64,000 bases of DNA from Beijerinckiaceae bacterium (GTDB taxonomy: Bacteria > Pseudomonadota > Alphaproteobacteria > Rhizobiales > Beijerinckiaceae): NCBI GenBank assembly GCA_947452455.1, contig CANGBX010000002.1, forward strand, positions 310,001 through 374,000, in the 5' to 3' direction. Each line of letters begins with the position of its first letter. Positions within the stretch are counted from its first letter, which is position 1. Positions 44,571 through 53,183 of the stretch are shown here, piece after piece. The translations under genes were made by a program, and so were the position numbers. The notes under the pieces were generated by a model, which was not told the origin of the DNA, ran no database searches, and was given only the letters and a program-made list of their open reading frames with translations.

Positions 44571-45244
44571 CCAAGCACCGGAAGTTTTGTGAGCCGGTAT
44601 CCATGCCGGATGGTCCGGTTCAAAACGGGGTCGTGTATTTCATATTCGAAGACATCGGCCGGACGAATGCCGCCTTTCGCCGCAAATGTGCCGCAAAACA
44701 TCAGCGCGTGATCGTCGAGTGAAGGCTTTCCTTCATAGCCTTTGATCAATGCCAGCGGGTCCAGCATGGCGGTCACTGATCCTTCTTGATAGAGGACCCG
44801 CGCGCCATTCTCTTCGATATAGGAGCGCATGACGAGTTGGTCCCAGTGCGGGGCGACATCAGCATAGGCCCAAAATTCAGTAGCTATCGGCTTTTCACAC
44901 ATTTGTTTGGAGACGGTGACATTATAGGTCTCGGCCTTGCGGTCCGTATGGTCCGAACCAACACCGACCCAAAGTTCCCCATCAAATTGAGCGAGTACGA
45001 ATTCCACTTCGCCAGAGGAATCCCCACCGACTGTCTCAATGTTCTGGTCAGTCGTGATGCGGCTGGCGCTCACCCGATAATAGACGGGGGTCGAGGCAGG
45101 CCGTGGGACACCGAGCTCTTCAAGCTCTTTAATATGCTTCTCAAGGGCAGCCTTGTCGCGACCTGTCCAGCCGGCAACGATGGCTTTCTTGATGGAAAGC
45201 TCTTTATTTTCAGTAATTTGGCCCTTGTGAACCGATACCAGCAT
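44567..45244 (-). CDS. DUF2848 family protein
   Basis: 225 residues matching DUF2848 in length and pattern (VEFVLAQFDGELWVGVGSDHTDR; LPVLG end). The fold relates to fumarylacetoacetate-hydrolase-like proteins by the second half (GSVTAMLDPLALIKGYEG; ALMFCGTF). Such genes occur beside amidases and transporters of N-compound catabolism. First gene of the operon that runs to amidase 1 at 35756. The biochemical activity is not known. Confidence 0.82.
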   Translation of the reverse strand: MLVSVHKGQITENKELSIKKAIVAGWTGRDKAALEKHIKELEELGVPRPASTPVYYRVSASRITTDQNIETVGGDSSGEVEFVLAQFDGELWVGVGSDHTDRKAETYNVTVSKQMCEKPIATEFWAYADVAPHWDQLVMRSYIEENGARVLYQEGSVTAMLDPLALIKGYEGKPSLDDHALMFCGTFAAKGGIRPADVFEYEIHDPVLNRTIRHGYRLTKLPVLG

Positions 45245-45264
45245 GTGATCTGCCTGTGGCGAAA

Positions 45265-45280
45265 CTGTGAAATATCACAG
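45265..45280. promoter_or_regulatory. Candidate GntR operator before the DUF2848-GntR operon
   Basis: CTGTGA-AATA-TCACAG, a perfect 6-base inverted repeat with a 4-base spacer, lies 21 bases upstream of the DUF2848 ATG. Its TGT...ACA arms are of the kind bound by FCD-type GntR regulators, and the operon encodes one. Confidence 0.5.
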
Positions 45281-45339
45281 TAATCAGCCAAACAGAGCTG
45301 TCAACGGGTCAGATTCAAAATGTGTGTATCGTTGGCTAT

Positions 45340-46116
45340 TCAGGCCAATTCAATGCGAATAGGCACGTGATCGGACGGTTTTTCTCGCGCGCGCATATCT
45401 TTGTCGATTTCGACCGATTTCAAACGGTCGGCGGCTTGAGGCGACAGCAAAAGGTGGTCGATGCGAATGCCATTGTTTCTCTGCCAAGCACCCGCTTGAT
45501 AATCCCAGAAAGTGTAGAGGCCGGCGTCATCGCGAACGGCGCGCAAAGCGTCTGTAAGACCAAGGTTCAGCAAAATGCGGAATTTCTCACGCGTTTGTGG
45601 GAGGAACAAAGCATCATTGGCCCACGCCGCCGGATCATGACAATCGCTCGGTGAGGGGATGACATTATAATCACCTGCCAAGACCAGCGGCTCTTCGAGA
45701 CGCATAAGCTCGCGCGTATGCGCAATCAAACGATCCATCCATGCCAATTTATAGGTGTATTTTTCTGTACCGACCGGATTGCCATTCGGAAGATAGATGG
45801 AAGCAACGCGTATGACGCCATTTCCGTCAGGCACTGTCGCTTCAATATAGCGCGCTTGCGTATCATTTTCATCGCCGGGCAGTCCTGTGCGCACCTCTAT
45901 GGGACGCTTTGACAGAATGGCCACGCCATTGAATGTTTTTTGTCCGTGCACAGCGACATTGTAACCAGCCGATTCCACTTCGGGGCGTGGAAAGGCCTCA
46001 TCCATGCATTTCAATTCTTGCAGGCATAAAACGTCAGGCTCTACCTCTTTGAGATAAGAGAGAAGATGCTCCAGGCGCTGGCGTACTGAATTGACGTTCC
46101 AGGTTGCAATCTTCAT
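45340..46116 (-). CDS. xth: Exodeoxyribonuclease III
   Basis: 258 residues from the ATG at 46116 (MKIATWNVNSVRQRLEHLL). It has the AP endonuclease family motifs LCLQELK (metal Glu), VASIYLPNG, LAGDYNVIP and the catalytic SDHVPI at the C-terminus. It repairs abasic sites and removes 3' blocking groups. It stands after the lipid A acyltransferase gene on the same strand, an ordinary housekeeping pair. Confidence 0.95.
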   Translation of the reverse strand: MKIATWNVNSVRQRLEHLLSYLKEVEPDVLCLQELKCMDEAFPRPEVESAGYNVAVHGQKTFNGVAILSKRPIEVRTGLPGDENDTQARYIEATVPDGNGVIRVASIYLPNGNPVGTEKYTYKLAWMDRLIAHTRELMRLEEPLVLAGDYNVIPSPSDCHDPAAWANDALFLPQTREKFRILLNLGLTDALRAVRDDAGLYTFWDYQAGAWQRNNGIRIDHLLLSPQAADRLKSVEIDKDMRAREKPSDHVPIRIELA

Positions 46117-46133
46117 AGCAAACTTACCTCTCG

Positions 46134-47054
46134 TCACATCCAACGGCCAAGTGACCACATCCATTCGCTCGGGCGCTCACGAATATTATTTTCCAGTGCT
46201 GCCTGAATACGGGTCGTTGTCTCAAGAATATCGGCATCGCGATTTCCACTGCGGGCGACTTCGATTTCAGTGACCTTGATTTTAAATCGAACCCCGTGTT
46301 CACGCATCACATGCGCAATGAAGATAGGCTTGTTCAATGACACAGCCATCATGGCGGGGAATGGATTGGAGGGTGCCGGGTGCCCGAAAAAAGGCACTTT
46401 GACTCCACGATGCTCGCGCAAATCGGCCATCACCGAAAGAGCACCGCCCGCTTTGACATATTTTGTCGCCGCAAGTGCGGTGCTGTGTTGCTTTTGAAAG
46501 AGACCATCTGGATAGAGAATCGCTCGTTGCTGACGCACCATCGCATCGACTAAAGGATTTTTGAGACGCCGATAAATGCCGGCCGTTCTGATCCCCATTT
46601 TGGTCAGTGGAACGACGGCAATTTCCCAATTCCCTTGATGGGCTGTGCAGGCAATGAAACCATGACATTGAGCCAATCTGGCTTGTACAGCTGTGTGGTC
46701 TTCAACGACTACGCGGTCTGATTTGAGAATCTCTTCGAGGCGGAAACTTTCAGCCAAAACTCTCCCCATCGTCTCCCAGCTTTGTTGAGCGATTGCGGCA
46801 TGCTCAGCCGCAGACATGTGCGGATAGGCGAGATTGAGTTGGTTCAGGACCCGCTGATGCCGCTTGGATAGCGGCGCAAACCATCGAAAAAGAGCCCCCG
46901 TCATTGAGGAAGCTGCCTCAATGGGCAGGAAGCGTATCAGGCCCCCAAAAAGGCGATACAGCACAAATTCAAGGCGATAGCGCAATTTCAGGACCGGTTC
47001 TTCACTTTGGCGGCCGCTCAACCGCAGGGCTAGCCTTTTTTGGGGGGACACCAA
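46134..47054 (-). CDS. LpxL/HtrB-type lipid A acyltransferase
   Basis: 306 residues from a TTG at 47054; GTG at 47051 is an alternative and no ribosome-binding site is obvious. It has the HX4E catalytic motif in CTAHQGNWEIAV (about 183) and the later LRLKNPLVDAM-like region (IYRRLKNPLVDAMVRQQRA). Enzymes of this family transfer a secondary acyl chain to lipid A at the inner membrane; LpxL versus LpxM is undecided. Divergent from the TRAP operon. Confidence 0.88.
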   Translation of the reverse strand: MVSPQKRLALRLSGRQSEEPVLKLRYRLEFVLYRLFGGLIRFLPIEAASSMTGALFRWFAPLSKRHQRVLNQLNLAYPHMSAAEHAAIAQQSWETMGRVLAESFRLEEILKSDRVVVEDHTAVQARLAQCHGFIACTAHQGNWEIAVVPLTKMGIRTAGIYRRLKNPLVDAMVRQQRAILYPDGLFQKQHSTALAATKYVKAGGALSVMADLREHRGVKVPFFGHPAPSNPFPAMMAVSLNKPIFIAHVMREHGVRFKIKVTEIEVARSGNRDADILETTTRIQAALENNIRERPSEWMWSLGRWM

Positions 47055-47081
47055 TGAATGTCAAGTCGAGTGGCGTTTTAA

Positions 47082-47096
47082 GAGGAGATCTTCCTC
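47082..47096. promoter_or_regulatory. Inverted repeat in the lpxL-TRAP intergenic region
   Basis: GAGGA-GATCT-TCCTC, 5-base arms around a 5-base centre, in the 218-base divergent spacer. It may be an operator for the TRAP operon, but no regulator gene is adjacent. Confidence 0.25.
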
Positions 47097-47272
47097 GCTG
47101 GACAACCTTTAAGTGGCGTCTTTCCCACCCATCTCATGATTGCAGTGCAGCAGCGGTACCCCTTGCGAAAGTCGACCCTTCCAACAACCCAAACTTTGTT
47201 ATGGTCATGGTTCAGCTCGGCCCCGAACATCGGGTCTCTGAGGGTAAAAAGAAACCATTTGGAGGAAAGCCT

Positions 47273-48292
47273 ATGTCACTGACGCGTCGCCATGTGCTTG
47301 CTGGATCCATTGCTGCTCCTGCTTTGTTGAAATTTTCCTCGGCTCAAGCAGCTACGACTTTAAAAATCTCACATCAATTCCCAGGCTCAAATGGCAAGGA
47401 TGGGGATTTCCGAGATATTCTCTGCCATCGTTTTGCTCAAGAATTGGCTGCGAAAAGTTCAGGAGAAATGGCCGCTCAAGTTTATGCCGGCTCTTCACTG
47501 ATGAAAGTCAATTCGCAAGTGTCATCTCTGCGCAAAGGCGCACTCGATATGTCGCTTGTGCCGATTTCCTACGCAGGCGGCGAAATGCCGGAAGTGAACA
47601 TTGGTCTCATGCCCGCTCTCGTGAGTTCCTACAAGCAAGGCCTGGCGTGGAAACAGGCAGCTGTTGGCAGGGAATTTTCCAAATTCCTCAACGATAAAGG
47701 CATCGTGATCGTCACTTGGATTTGGCAAGCTGGTGGTGTTGCAAGTCGAGCCGCACCGATCATTAATCCGGAAGATGCCAAGGGCATGAAAATCCGGGGT
47801 GGATCGCGCGAAATGGATTTGATGTTGCAAGCCGCCGGCGCAGCCGTCTTATCACTACCCTCCAATGAGCTTTATGCTGCCATGCAGACTGGCGCTTGTG
47901 ATGCGGGGCTCACATCATCGACCAGCCTTATTTCGTTCAAGCTCGAAGAGATCGCCAAACATCTCACAACGGGTCGCGGAAAATCCTATTGGTATATGCT
48001 AGAACCTCTGATCATCTCGAAATCTATTTTTGATGCTTTGCCTAAAAAGCAGCAAGATTTGATTATGGAAGTCGGTGAGGGGCTCGAAGCCTATGGTCGT
48101 GATGCGGCTATGGCGGATGATGAAGCGGTAGCCAAGATTTACGAAAAGGCTGGCGCGAAGATCCACGATCTTGATGAAAACATTGTCGAAAAATGGCGCA
48201 AGATCGCACGCGAAACCGCTTGGAAGGATTACGCGGGAAAGAATGCGGGCAGCGCAAAATTGCTTCAGCTTGCTGAGTCCGTACCTGCATGA
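47273..48292 (+). CDS. TRAP transporter solute receptor (DctP type)
   Basis: 339 residues from the ATG at 47273 with GGAGGAAAG upstream; the track's long N-terminal extension is untranslated leader. Signal peptide of about 28 residues with TRRHVLAG, which could use the Tat route. The mature part, LKISHQFPGSNGKDGDFRDILCHRFAQELAAKSSGEMAAQVY, is a DctP family hallmark. It captures a carboxylate in the periplasm for the DctQM membrane proteins encoded next, overlapping by 4 bases. Confidence 0.93.
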   Translation: MSLTRRHVLAGSIAAPALLKFSSAQAATTLKISHQFPGSNGKDGDFRDILCHRFAQELAAKSSGEMAAQVYAGSSLMKVNSQVSSLRKGALDMSLVPISYAGGEMPEVNIGLMPALVSSYKQGLAWKQAAVGREFSKFLNDKGIVIVTWIWQAGGVASRAAPIINPEDAKGMKIRGGSREMDLMLQAAGAAVLSLPSNELYAAMQTGACDAGLTSSTSLISFKLEEIAKHLTTGRGKSYWYMLEPLIISKSIFDALPKKQQDLIMEVGEGLEAYGRDAAMADDEAVAKIYEKAGAKIHDLDENIVEKWRKIARETAWKDYAGKNAGSAKLLQLAESVPA

Positions 48293-48843
48293 GCGCGCAT
48301 GGTTTTGAATTACCAAGTTCAACAACGCCTGCTGATGAAATCGGTGGCCCACTTGGGGCCGCCGAAAGTATCTTGGCTCTCATCAACAAAATGATCATGA
48401 TTCTGGCGTCGATTGCATTGATCGCTGCCAGTCTGATCCTCAGCTACAGTGTAGTTGTCCGCTATTATTTCAAAGCACCTACCTATTGGCAGGATGAGGC
48501 TTCTGTTTTTCTTCTTGTTGGCGCGACTTTCCTGACAGCTGCCCACGTTCAATCGAAGCGTGGGCATGTTGGCATTGATGCACTTGTAGGTTTTCTTTCA
48601 CCAATGGCCAATCGGTTGCGCCTTCTTCTGGTTGATGGTGCAAGCTTGGCCTTTTGTATTTTTTTCTCTTGGAAATCATGGACATTGTTTCATGAAGCTT
48701 TTGAGGATGGACAGGTAACATCTTCAACTTGGGCGCCACCACTCTGGATTCCTTATTCTGTGATGGCTGCAGGCATGACGCTTCTCTGCATTCAAATAGC
48801 CCTGCAGATAGCAGTCAGCATTAAAAAGGGACGGCGCTCGTGA
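48289..48843 (+). CDS. TRAP transporter small permease (DctQ type)
   Basis: 184 residues with four membrane helices (about 40-60, 78-95, 115-135, 155-175) and the DctQ motif YWQDEASVFLLVGATFLTAAHVQSKRGHVGID. It overlaps both the receptor and the large permease by 4 bases, so the three are translationally coupled. It stabilises the large permease in the inner membrane. Confidence 0.93.
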   Translation: MSAHGFELPSSTTPADEIGGPLGAAESILALINKMIMILASIALIAASLILSYSVVVRYYFKAPTYWQDEASVFLLVGATFLTAAHVQSKRGHVGIDALVGFLSPMANRLRLLLVDGASLAFCIFFSWKSWTLFHEAFEDGQVTSSTWAPPLWIPYSVMAAGMTLLCIQIALQIAVSIKKGRRS

Positions 48844-50198
48844 GTACTCTGGCTATTGGTCTTCTCTATGGTGGCGCGACTCTCTTTGCCATGTTCGCAG
48901 GTATGCCGATTGCCTTTGCTCTTGGTGCAGTTGCTATCGTCTTCATGTATTTTTTCATGCCCGCGGCTTCTCTCGATACAGTGACGCAGAATGTTTTTGA
49001 GGAAATGGCCTCCATTACTCTGCTTTCTATTCCGCTTTTCATTTTGAAAGGAGCAGCAATCGGTAAATCCCGGGCAGGGCAAGACCTCTATTCCGCTCTC
49101 CATGCCTGGATGCATCGCGTCCCCGGAGGACTGGGTATTGCCAATGTCTTCGCCTGCGCTCTTTTTGCAGCTATGGCGGGCTCATCACCAGCCACTTGCT
49201 CAGCCATTGGTTCCGCAGGCATTCCAGAAATGCGCAAGCGTGGTTATTCGGGTGGCTTTGCTGCAGGTCTCATTGCAGCAGGTGGTACGCTTGGCATTTT
49301 GTTACCGCCCTCGATCACCATGATTCTCTATGCTGTTGCCGCTGAACAATCGCTTGGTCGTTTGTTTTTAGCAGGTATCGGACCAGGAATTTTTCTTGTT
49401 TTGTTATTTGCGGCTTATGCGGTCATTCGGTTTCAGCAAGAATATCGCGCTGCGCGAGCAGAATATGAGCGCACAGGCATTGAGCACAGCATTCTCGAAA
49501 AACACCAGTATACAATGGCTGAAAAGATCAGCTCGTTGCCACGGGTAATTCCCTTTGTTGCTCTCCTGACAGGCGTCATGTTTGCGCTCTATGGCGGCTA
49601 TGCCACGCCATCTGAGACGGCGGGCTTGGGAGGGCTCTTAGCACTTGCCCTAATAGCAATTATTTACAGCGTGTGGCGACCAAGTGATCTGGAGCCTATT
49701 TTGTCTTCGACTTTGCGGGAATCGACCATGCTCATGATGATCATCGGCATGTCTTTGCTCTATTCCTATGTCATGAGTTATTTGCACATTTCCCAAGGCG
49801 CTGCGCAATCCATTGTGGCGCTGCATTTGGACAAGTGGCTCTTGCTGACCACCATCCTGCTCTTGGTTGTGGTTCTGGGCTTCTTCCTGCCGCCGGTCTC
49901 GATCATCCTCATGACCGCCCCGATTATCCTGCCACCCATTAAAGCCGCGGGCTTTGATCTCATCTGGTTCGGCGTGGTGATGACAATTGTCATGGAATTG
50001 GGCTTGATCCACCCACCTGTGGGATTGAATATTTTTGTAATTCGCAATATTGCGCCTGATATCCCTCTGAAAGAGGTTATTTACGGAACCCTTCCTTTTG
50101 TCGTCCTGATGATTGGCGCGGTGATCGTTTTGTGTCTCTTTCCGTCCATCTCGACCTCTTTGCCGGATCTGGTCATGGGCCCGGCCAACAGCCGCTGA
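48840..50198 (+). CDS. TRAP transporter large permease (DctM type)
   Basis: 452 residues, GTG start overlapping dctQ. Many membrane helices with DctM motifs AMAGSSPATCSAIGSAGIPEM and GGTLGILLPPSITMILYA. It is the sodium-coupled channel of the TRAP transporter. An internal cytoplasmic insertion of about 40 residues (RFQQEYRAARAEYERTGIEHSIL) is longer than in minimal DctM. Followed 11 bases later by malonyl-CoA synthetase, hinting at uptake of malonate or a similar dicarboxylate. Confidence 0.93.
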   Translation: MSTLAIGLLYGGATLFAMFAGMPIAFALGAVAIVFMYFFMPAASLDTVTQNVFEEMASITLLSIPLFILKGAAIGKSRAGQDLYSALHAWMHRVPGGLGIANVFACALFAAMAGSSPATCSAIGSAGIPEMRKRGYSGGFAAGLIAAGGTLGILLPPSITMILYAVAAEQSLGRLFLAGIGPGIFLVLLFAAYAVIRFQQEYRAARAEYERTGIEHSILEKHQYTMAEKISSLPRVIPFVALLTGVMFALYGGYATPSETAGLGGLLALALIAIIYSVWRPSDLEPILSSTLRESTMLMMIIGMSLLYSYVMSYLHISQGAAQSIVALHLDKWLLLTTILLLVVVLGFFLPPVSIILMTAPIILPPIKAAGFDLIWFGVVMTIVMELGLIHPPVGLNIFVIRNIAPDIPLKEVIYGTLPFVVLMIGAVIVLCLFPSISTSLPDLVMGPANSR

Positions 50199-50209
50199 AG
50201 GCTTTACTG

Positions 50210-51721
50210 ATGAGCAACCTGTTCGACCGCCTGTCACGCAACACGCCGGATCTTTCGGCTCGGGCCATCGAAAATATCGACGGGACGATTTATTCCTACG
50301 GCGACCTTTTCGCTCTCTCGGCGCAAATTGCCCATGTGCTTGTCGCGCAAGGTGTGAAGCCCGGTGATCGTGTGGCGGCTCAGGTCGAGAAATCTGTGCC
50401 TGCTCTCGTGCTTTATCTGGCGACTGTGCGTGCGGGGGCCGTTTATCTGCCGCTCAATACGGCATACACACTGGCTGAACTCGATTATTTTATCGGCGAT
50501 TCCGAACCAAGCTTGATTGTCTGTGATCCAGCCTCGGAACAAGGAATTCAGCAGCTTGCAAATAAAGTGGGCGCGAAAGTTCTTAATATTGATCCGGAAG
50601 GCAAGGGCAGTCTTGTCTCTGCAGCCGCGCAGCAACCAAAAGATTTCAAAACGATTGTGCGCAATGGCGATGATCTTGCTGCCATTCTCTATACGTCTGG
50701 AACAACAGGTCGTTCCAAAGGCGCCATGTTGACGCATGACAACCTCCATTCAAATGCATCGACACTGGTAGATTATTGGCGGTTCACATCAAAAGATGTG
50801 CTCATTCATGCGCTGCCCATCTATCACACGCATGGTTTGTTTGTGGCCTCGAACGTAACTTTCTTTTCGGGCGCATCAATGATTTTCTTGCCGAAGTTCG
50901 ATCCTGAGAAGATCATGGAGCTGATGGCTAGAGGCACATGTTTGATGGGCGTGCCAACATTCTATGTGCGCTTATTGCAGCACCCCAAGCTCAACAAAGA
51001 AAATGTCAAGAACATGCGGTTATTCGTGTCGGGTTCCGCTCCGCTTTTGGCTGATACGCATCGCGAGTGGAGCGCCAAAACGGGTCACGCCATTCTGGAA
51101 CGTTATGGCATGACGGAAACCAATATGAACACGTCTAACCCTTATGATGGAGATCGCGTGCCGGGAGCCGTTGGTTATCCTTTGCCAGGCGTGTCTGTCC
51201 GCATTGCTGATCCCGAAAGCGTTCAGCTTTTGGGAGCGGAAGAGATCGGCATGATCGAAGTCAAAGGCCCGAATGTCTTTAAGGGCTATTGGCGCATGCC
51301 AGAAAAGACCGAGGCTGAATTCAAGCCGGACGGTTTTTTCATCACTGGTGATCTGGGCAAAATAGATGCGCGCGGTTATGTGCATATTGTCGGGCGCGGC
51401 AAAGACCTGATCATTACAGGTGGTTTTAATGTCTATCCCAAAGAGATTGAATCCGAGATTGATGCTATGCCCGGCGTTTTTGAAAGCGCCGTCATTGGCG
51501 TGGCGCATCCAGATTTTGGTGAAGGTGTGACAGCTGTGGTTGTGCGGACAAAGCCTGAGCAGATTGATGAGAAAGCAATTATCAATGCGCTCCAGGATCG
51601 TCTCGCGAAATTCAAGCAGCCGAAGAAAATTATTTTTATGGATGATCTACCCCGCAATACGATGGGCAAAGTCCAGAAGAATGTACTGCGCGATCAATTT
51701 GCCAAGCTCTACACGGGCTGA
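50210..51721 (+). CDS. matB: Malonyl-CoA synthetase (MatB-like AMP-dependent ligase)
   Basis: 503 residues from the ATG at 50210, after the dctM stop. It has the ANL-family motifs LYTSGTTGRSKGAM, the YGMTETNMNTSNPYDG region and the C-terminal lysine in MGKVQKNVLRD. ALPIYHTHGLFVASNVTFFSGASM is typical of MatB/ACSF3 rather than long-chain ligases. It activates malonate (or methylmalonate) with CoA and ATP. Placement after a TRAP transporter supports a dicarboxylate substrate. Confidence 0.85.
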   Translation: MSNLFDRLSRNTPDLSARAIENIDGTIYSYGDLFALSAQIAHVLVAQGVKPGDRVAAQVEKSVPALVLYLATVRAGAVYLPLNTAYTLAELDYFIGDSEPSLIVCDPASEQGIQQLANKVGAKVLNIDPEGKGSLVSAAAQQPKDFKTIVRNGDDLAAILYTSGTTGRSKGAMLTHDNLHSNASTLVDYWRFTSKDVLIHALPIYHTHGLFVASNVTFFSGASMIFLPKFDPEKIMELMARGTCLMGVPTFYVRLLQHPKLNKENVKNMRLFVSGSAPLLADTHREWSAKTGHAILERYGMTETNMNTSNPYDGDRVPGAVGYPLPGVSVRIADPESVQLLGAEEIGMIEVKGPNVFKGYWRMPEKTEAEFKPDGFFITGDLGKIDARGYVHIVGRGKDLIITGGFNVYPKEIESEIDAMPGVFESAVIGVAHPDFGEGVTAVVVRTKPEQIDEKAIINALQDRLAKFKQPKKIIFMDDLPRNTMGKVQKNVLRDQFAKLYTG

Positions 51722-51724
51722 TGT

Positions 51725-53092
51725 GTGTCGCAGACGAGCCTCATTCTAGCAGACATCTGGGCCGGTTTGCGCGGCCCCGCTACGCTGCTTGATCATGTAA
51801 AGGAAGAGGGGCGTGGCTCGCTACCTTCATCCTTCGCAGTCACAGATTTTGCGACTGCCTCCATTGCAGCAGCTGGTTTAGCCCTAGCCGAGTTTTCATC
51901 ACTTCGTGGCAAACCTTTGCCTGATGTGATTGTAGATCGGCGCTTATCATCTTTTTGGTTTGCAAAATCGATCAGACCCATCGGCTGGTCGCTTCCTCCA
52001 CAATGGGATCCGATTGCAGGAAATTACCAAACCAAAGACGGTTTCATTCGCCTACATACAAATGCAGATCATCATCGCGAAGCTTGTTTGCGCGTTTTAG
52101 GGTGCGACCAAGACGCAAAATCTGTAAGTGATGCCGTTGCTTTTTGGGAGGCTGACGCGCTGCAAGAAGCGATTGTTGCAAATGGCGGCGTTGCTGCAAA
52201 AATGCTGAGCTTGAGTGACTGGTTAACCCATCCGCAGGGCAAGGCGGTTGCATCAGAACCTTTGATCAGTTGGCGCAGCAAAACTGGCAGCCTGTTACGA
52301 GACTTTGGTTCTGCTGGTCGCCCGCTTGAGGGATTACGTGTGCTTGATCTGACGCGTATACTTGCCGGACCAGTGGCAACACGTTTCCTGGCCGCCTATG
52401 GCGCCGATGTCTTGCGCATTGATCCACCCAATTGGGATGAGCCCGCCGTCCTGCCTGAAGTTACGCCCGGCAAAAGCCGTGCACGTCTTGATCTGACGCA
52501 GCCAGATGACCGTCATGTTTTCACGTCACTGTTGGCGCAAGCCGATGTGATCGTGCATGGTTATCGTGCCGATGCAATTGAGAAGCTTGGTTTTGGTGAA
52601 GCCGCGCGACAGGCCATCAATCCCGATCTCATCGATGTTGCACTGAATGCTTATGGCTGGACGGGTCCTTTGGCCAATCGGCGTGGTTTTGACACGATTG
52701 TCCAGATGAGTGCAGGTCTTGCACACAGCGAAATGCAACATGCCAATGCACATTCACCGCAGCAATTGCCTGTGCAAGCCCTTGATTACGGAACCGGTCA
52801 CATGATGGCCGCAGCTGTGATCCGCGCTTTGATTGAGGCTCAACAAGGATCGCGTTCACATATTCGTCTCTCACTCGCACGCACAGCTGCTTTACTTGCA
52901 CAATTTCGAAGCACTGACGACCAGGCAATCGCGCCCGAAAATGACCATGATCTTCAAACAAAAATTGAAGTCACATATTGGGGACAAGCGCGGCGTTTGA
53001 ACCCGCCTCTCAATATAAATGGCCTTGAATTTGCCTTTAGTCGTCCTGCAGGCTTGCTGGGAAGTGATACAGCTGCTTTTGCAAGATCATAA
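51725..53092 (+). CDS. CoA-transferase family III (CaiB/BaiF) protein with unusual layout
   Basis: 455 residues from a GTG, 3 bases after matB. The usual N-terminal motif, LEGLRVLDLTRILAGPVATRFLAAYGADVLRIDPP, lies at about residue 200 instead of near residue 5. The first 190 residues end in WLTHPQGKAVASEPLISW, which resembles the C-terminal part of ordinary CaiB proteins. So the protein looks permuted or fused. It may transfer CoA between dicarboxylates in the TRAP-matB pathway. Confidence 0.8.
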   Translation: MSQTSLILADIWAGLRGPATLLDHVKEEGRGSLPSSFAVTDFATASIAAAGLALAEFSSLRGKPLPDVIVDRRLSSFWFAKSIRPIGWSLPPQWDPIAGNYQTKDGFIRLHTNADHHREACLRVLGCDQDAKSVSDAVAFWEADALQEAIVANGGVAAKMLSLSDWLTHPQGKAVASEPLISWRSKTGSLLRDFGSAGRPLEGLRVLDLTRILAGPVATRFLAAYGADVLRIDPPNWDEPAVLPEVTPGKSRARLDLTQPDDRHVFTSLLAQADVIVHGYRADAIEKLGFGEAARQAINPDLIDVALNAYGWTGPLANRRGFDTIVQMSAGLAHSEMQHANAHSPQQLPVQALDYGTGHMMAAAVIRALIEAQQGSRSHIRLSLARTAALLAQFRSTDDQAIAPENDHDLQTKIEVTYWGQARRLNPPLNINGLEFAFSRPAGLLGSDTAAFARS

Positions 53093-53183
53093 CTATCGCA
53101 TTTCGGACATAACAATGCTTAGTTTGAAGTTTAATGATAGGTTAATGAGACTGGGCGATAAATAGCACCTCCCAAAGACAGAT

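Noticed and set aside
46904-47272. N-terminal extension of the DctP receptor gene and overlap with the lipid A acyltransferase
   Set aside because: The ATG at 47273 has GGAGGAAAG and opens a signal peptide; the extension is leader sequence.
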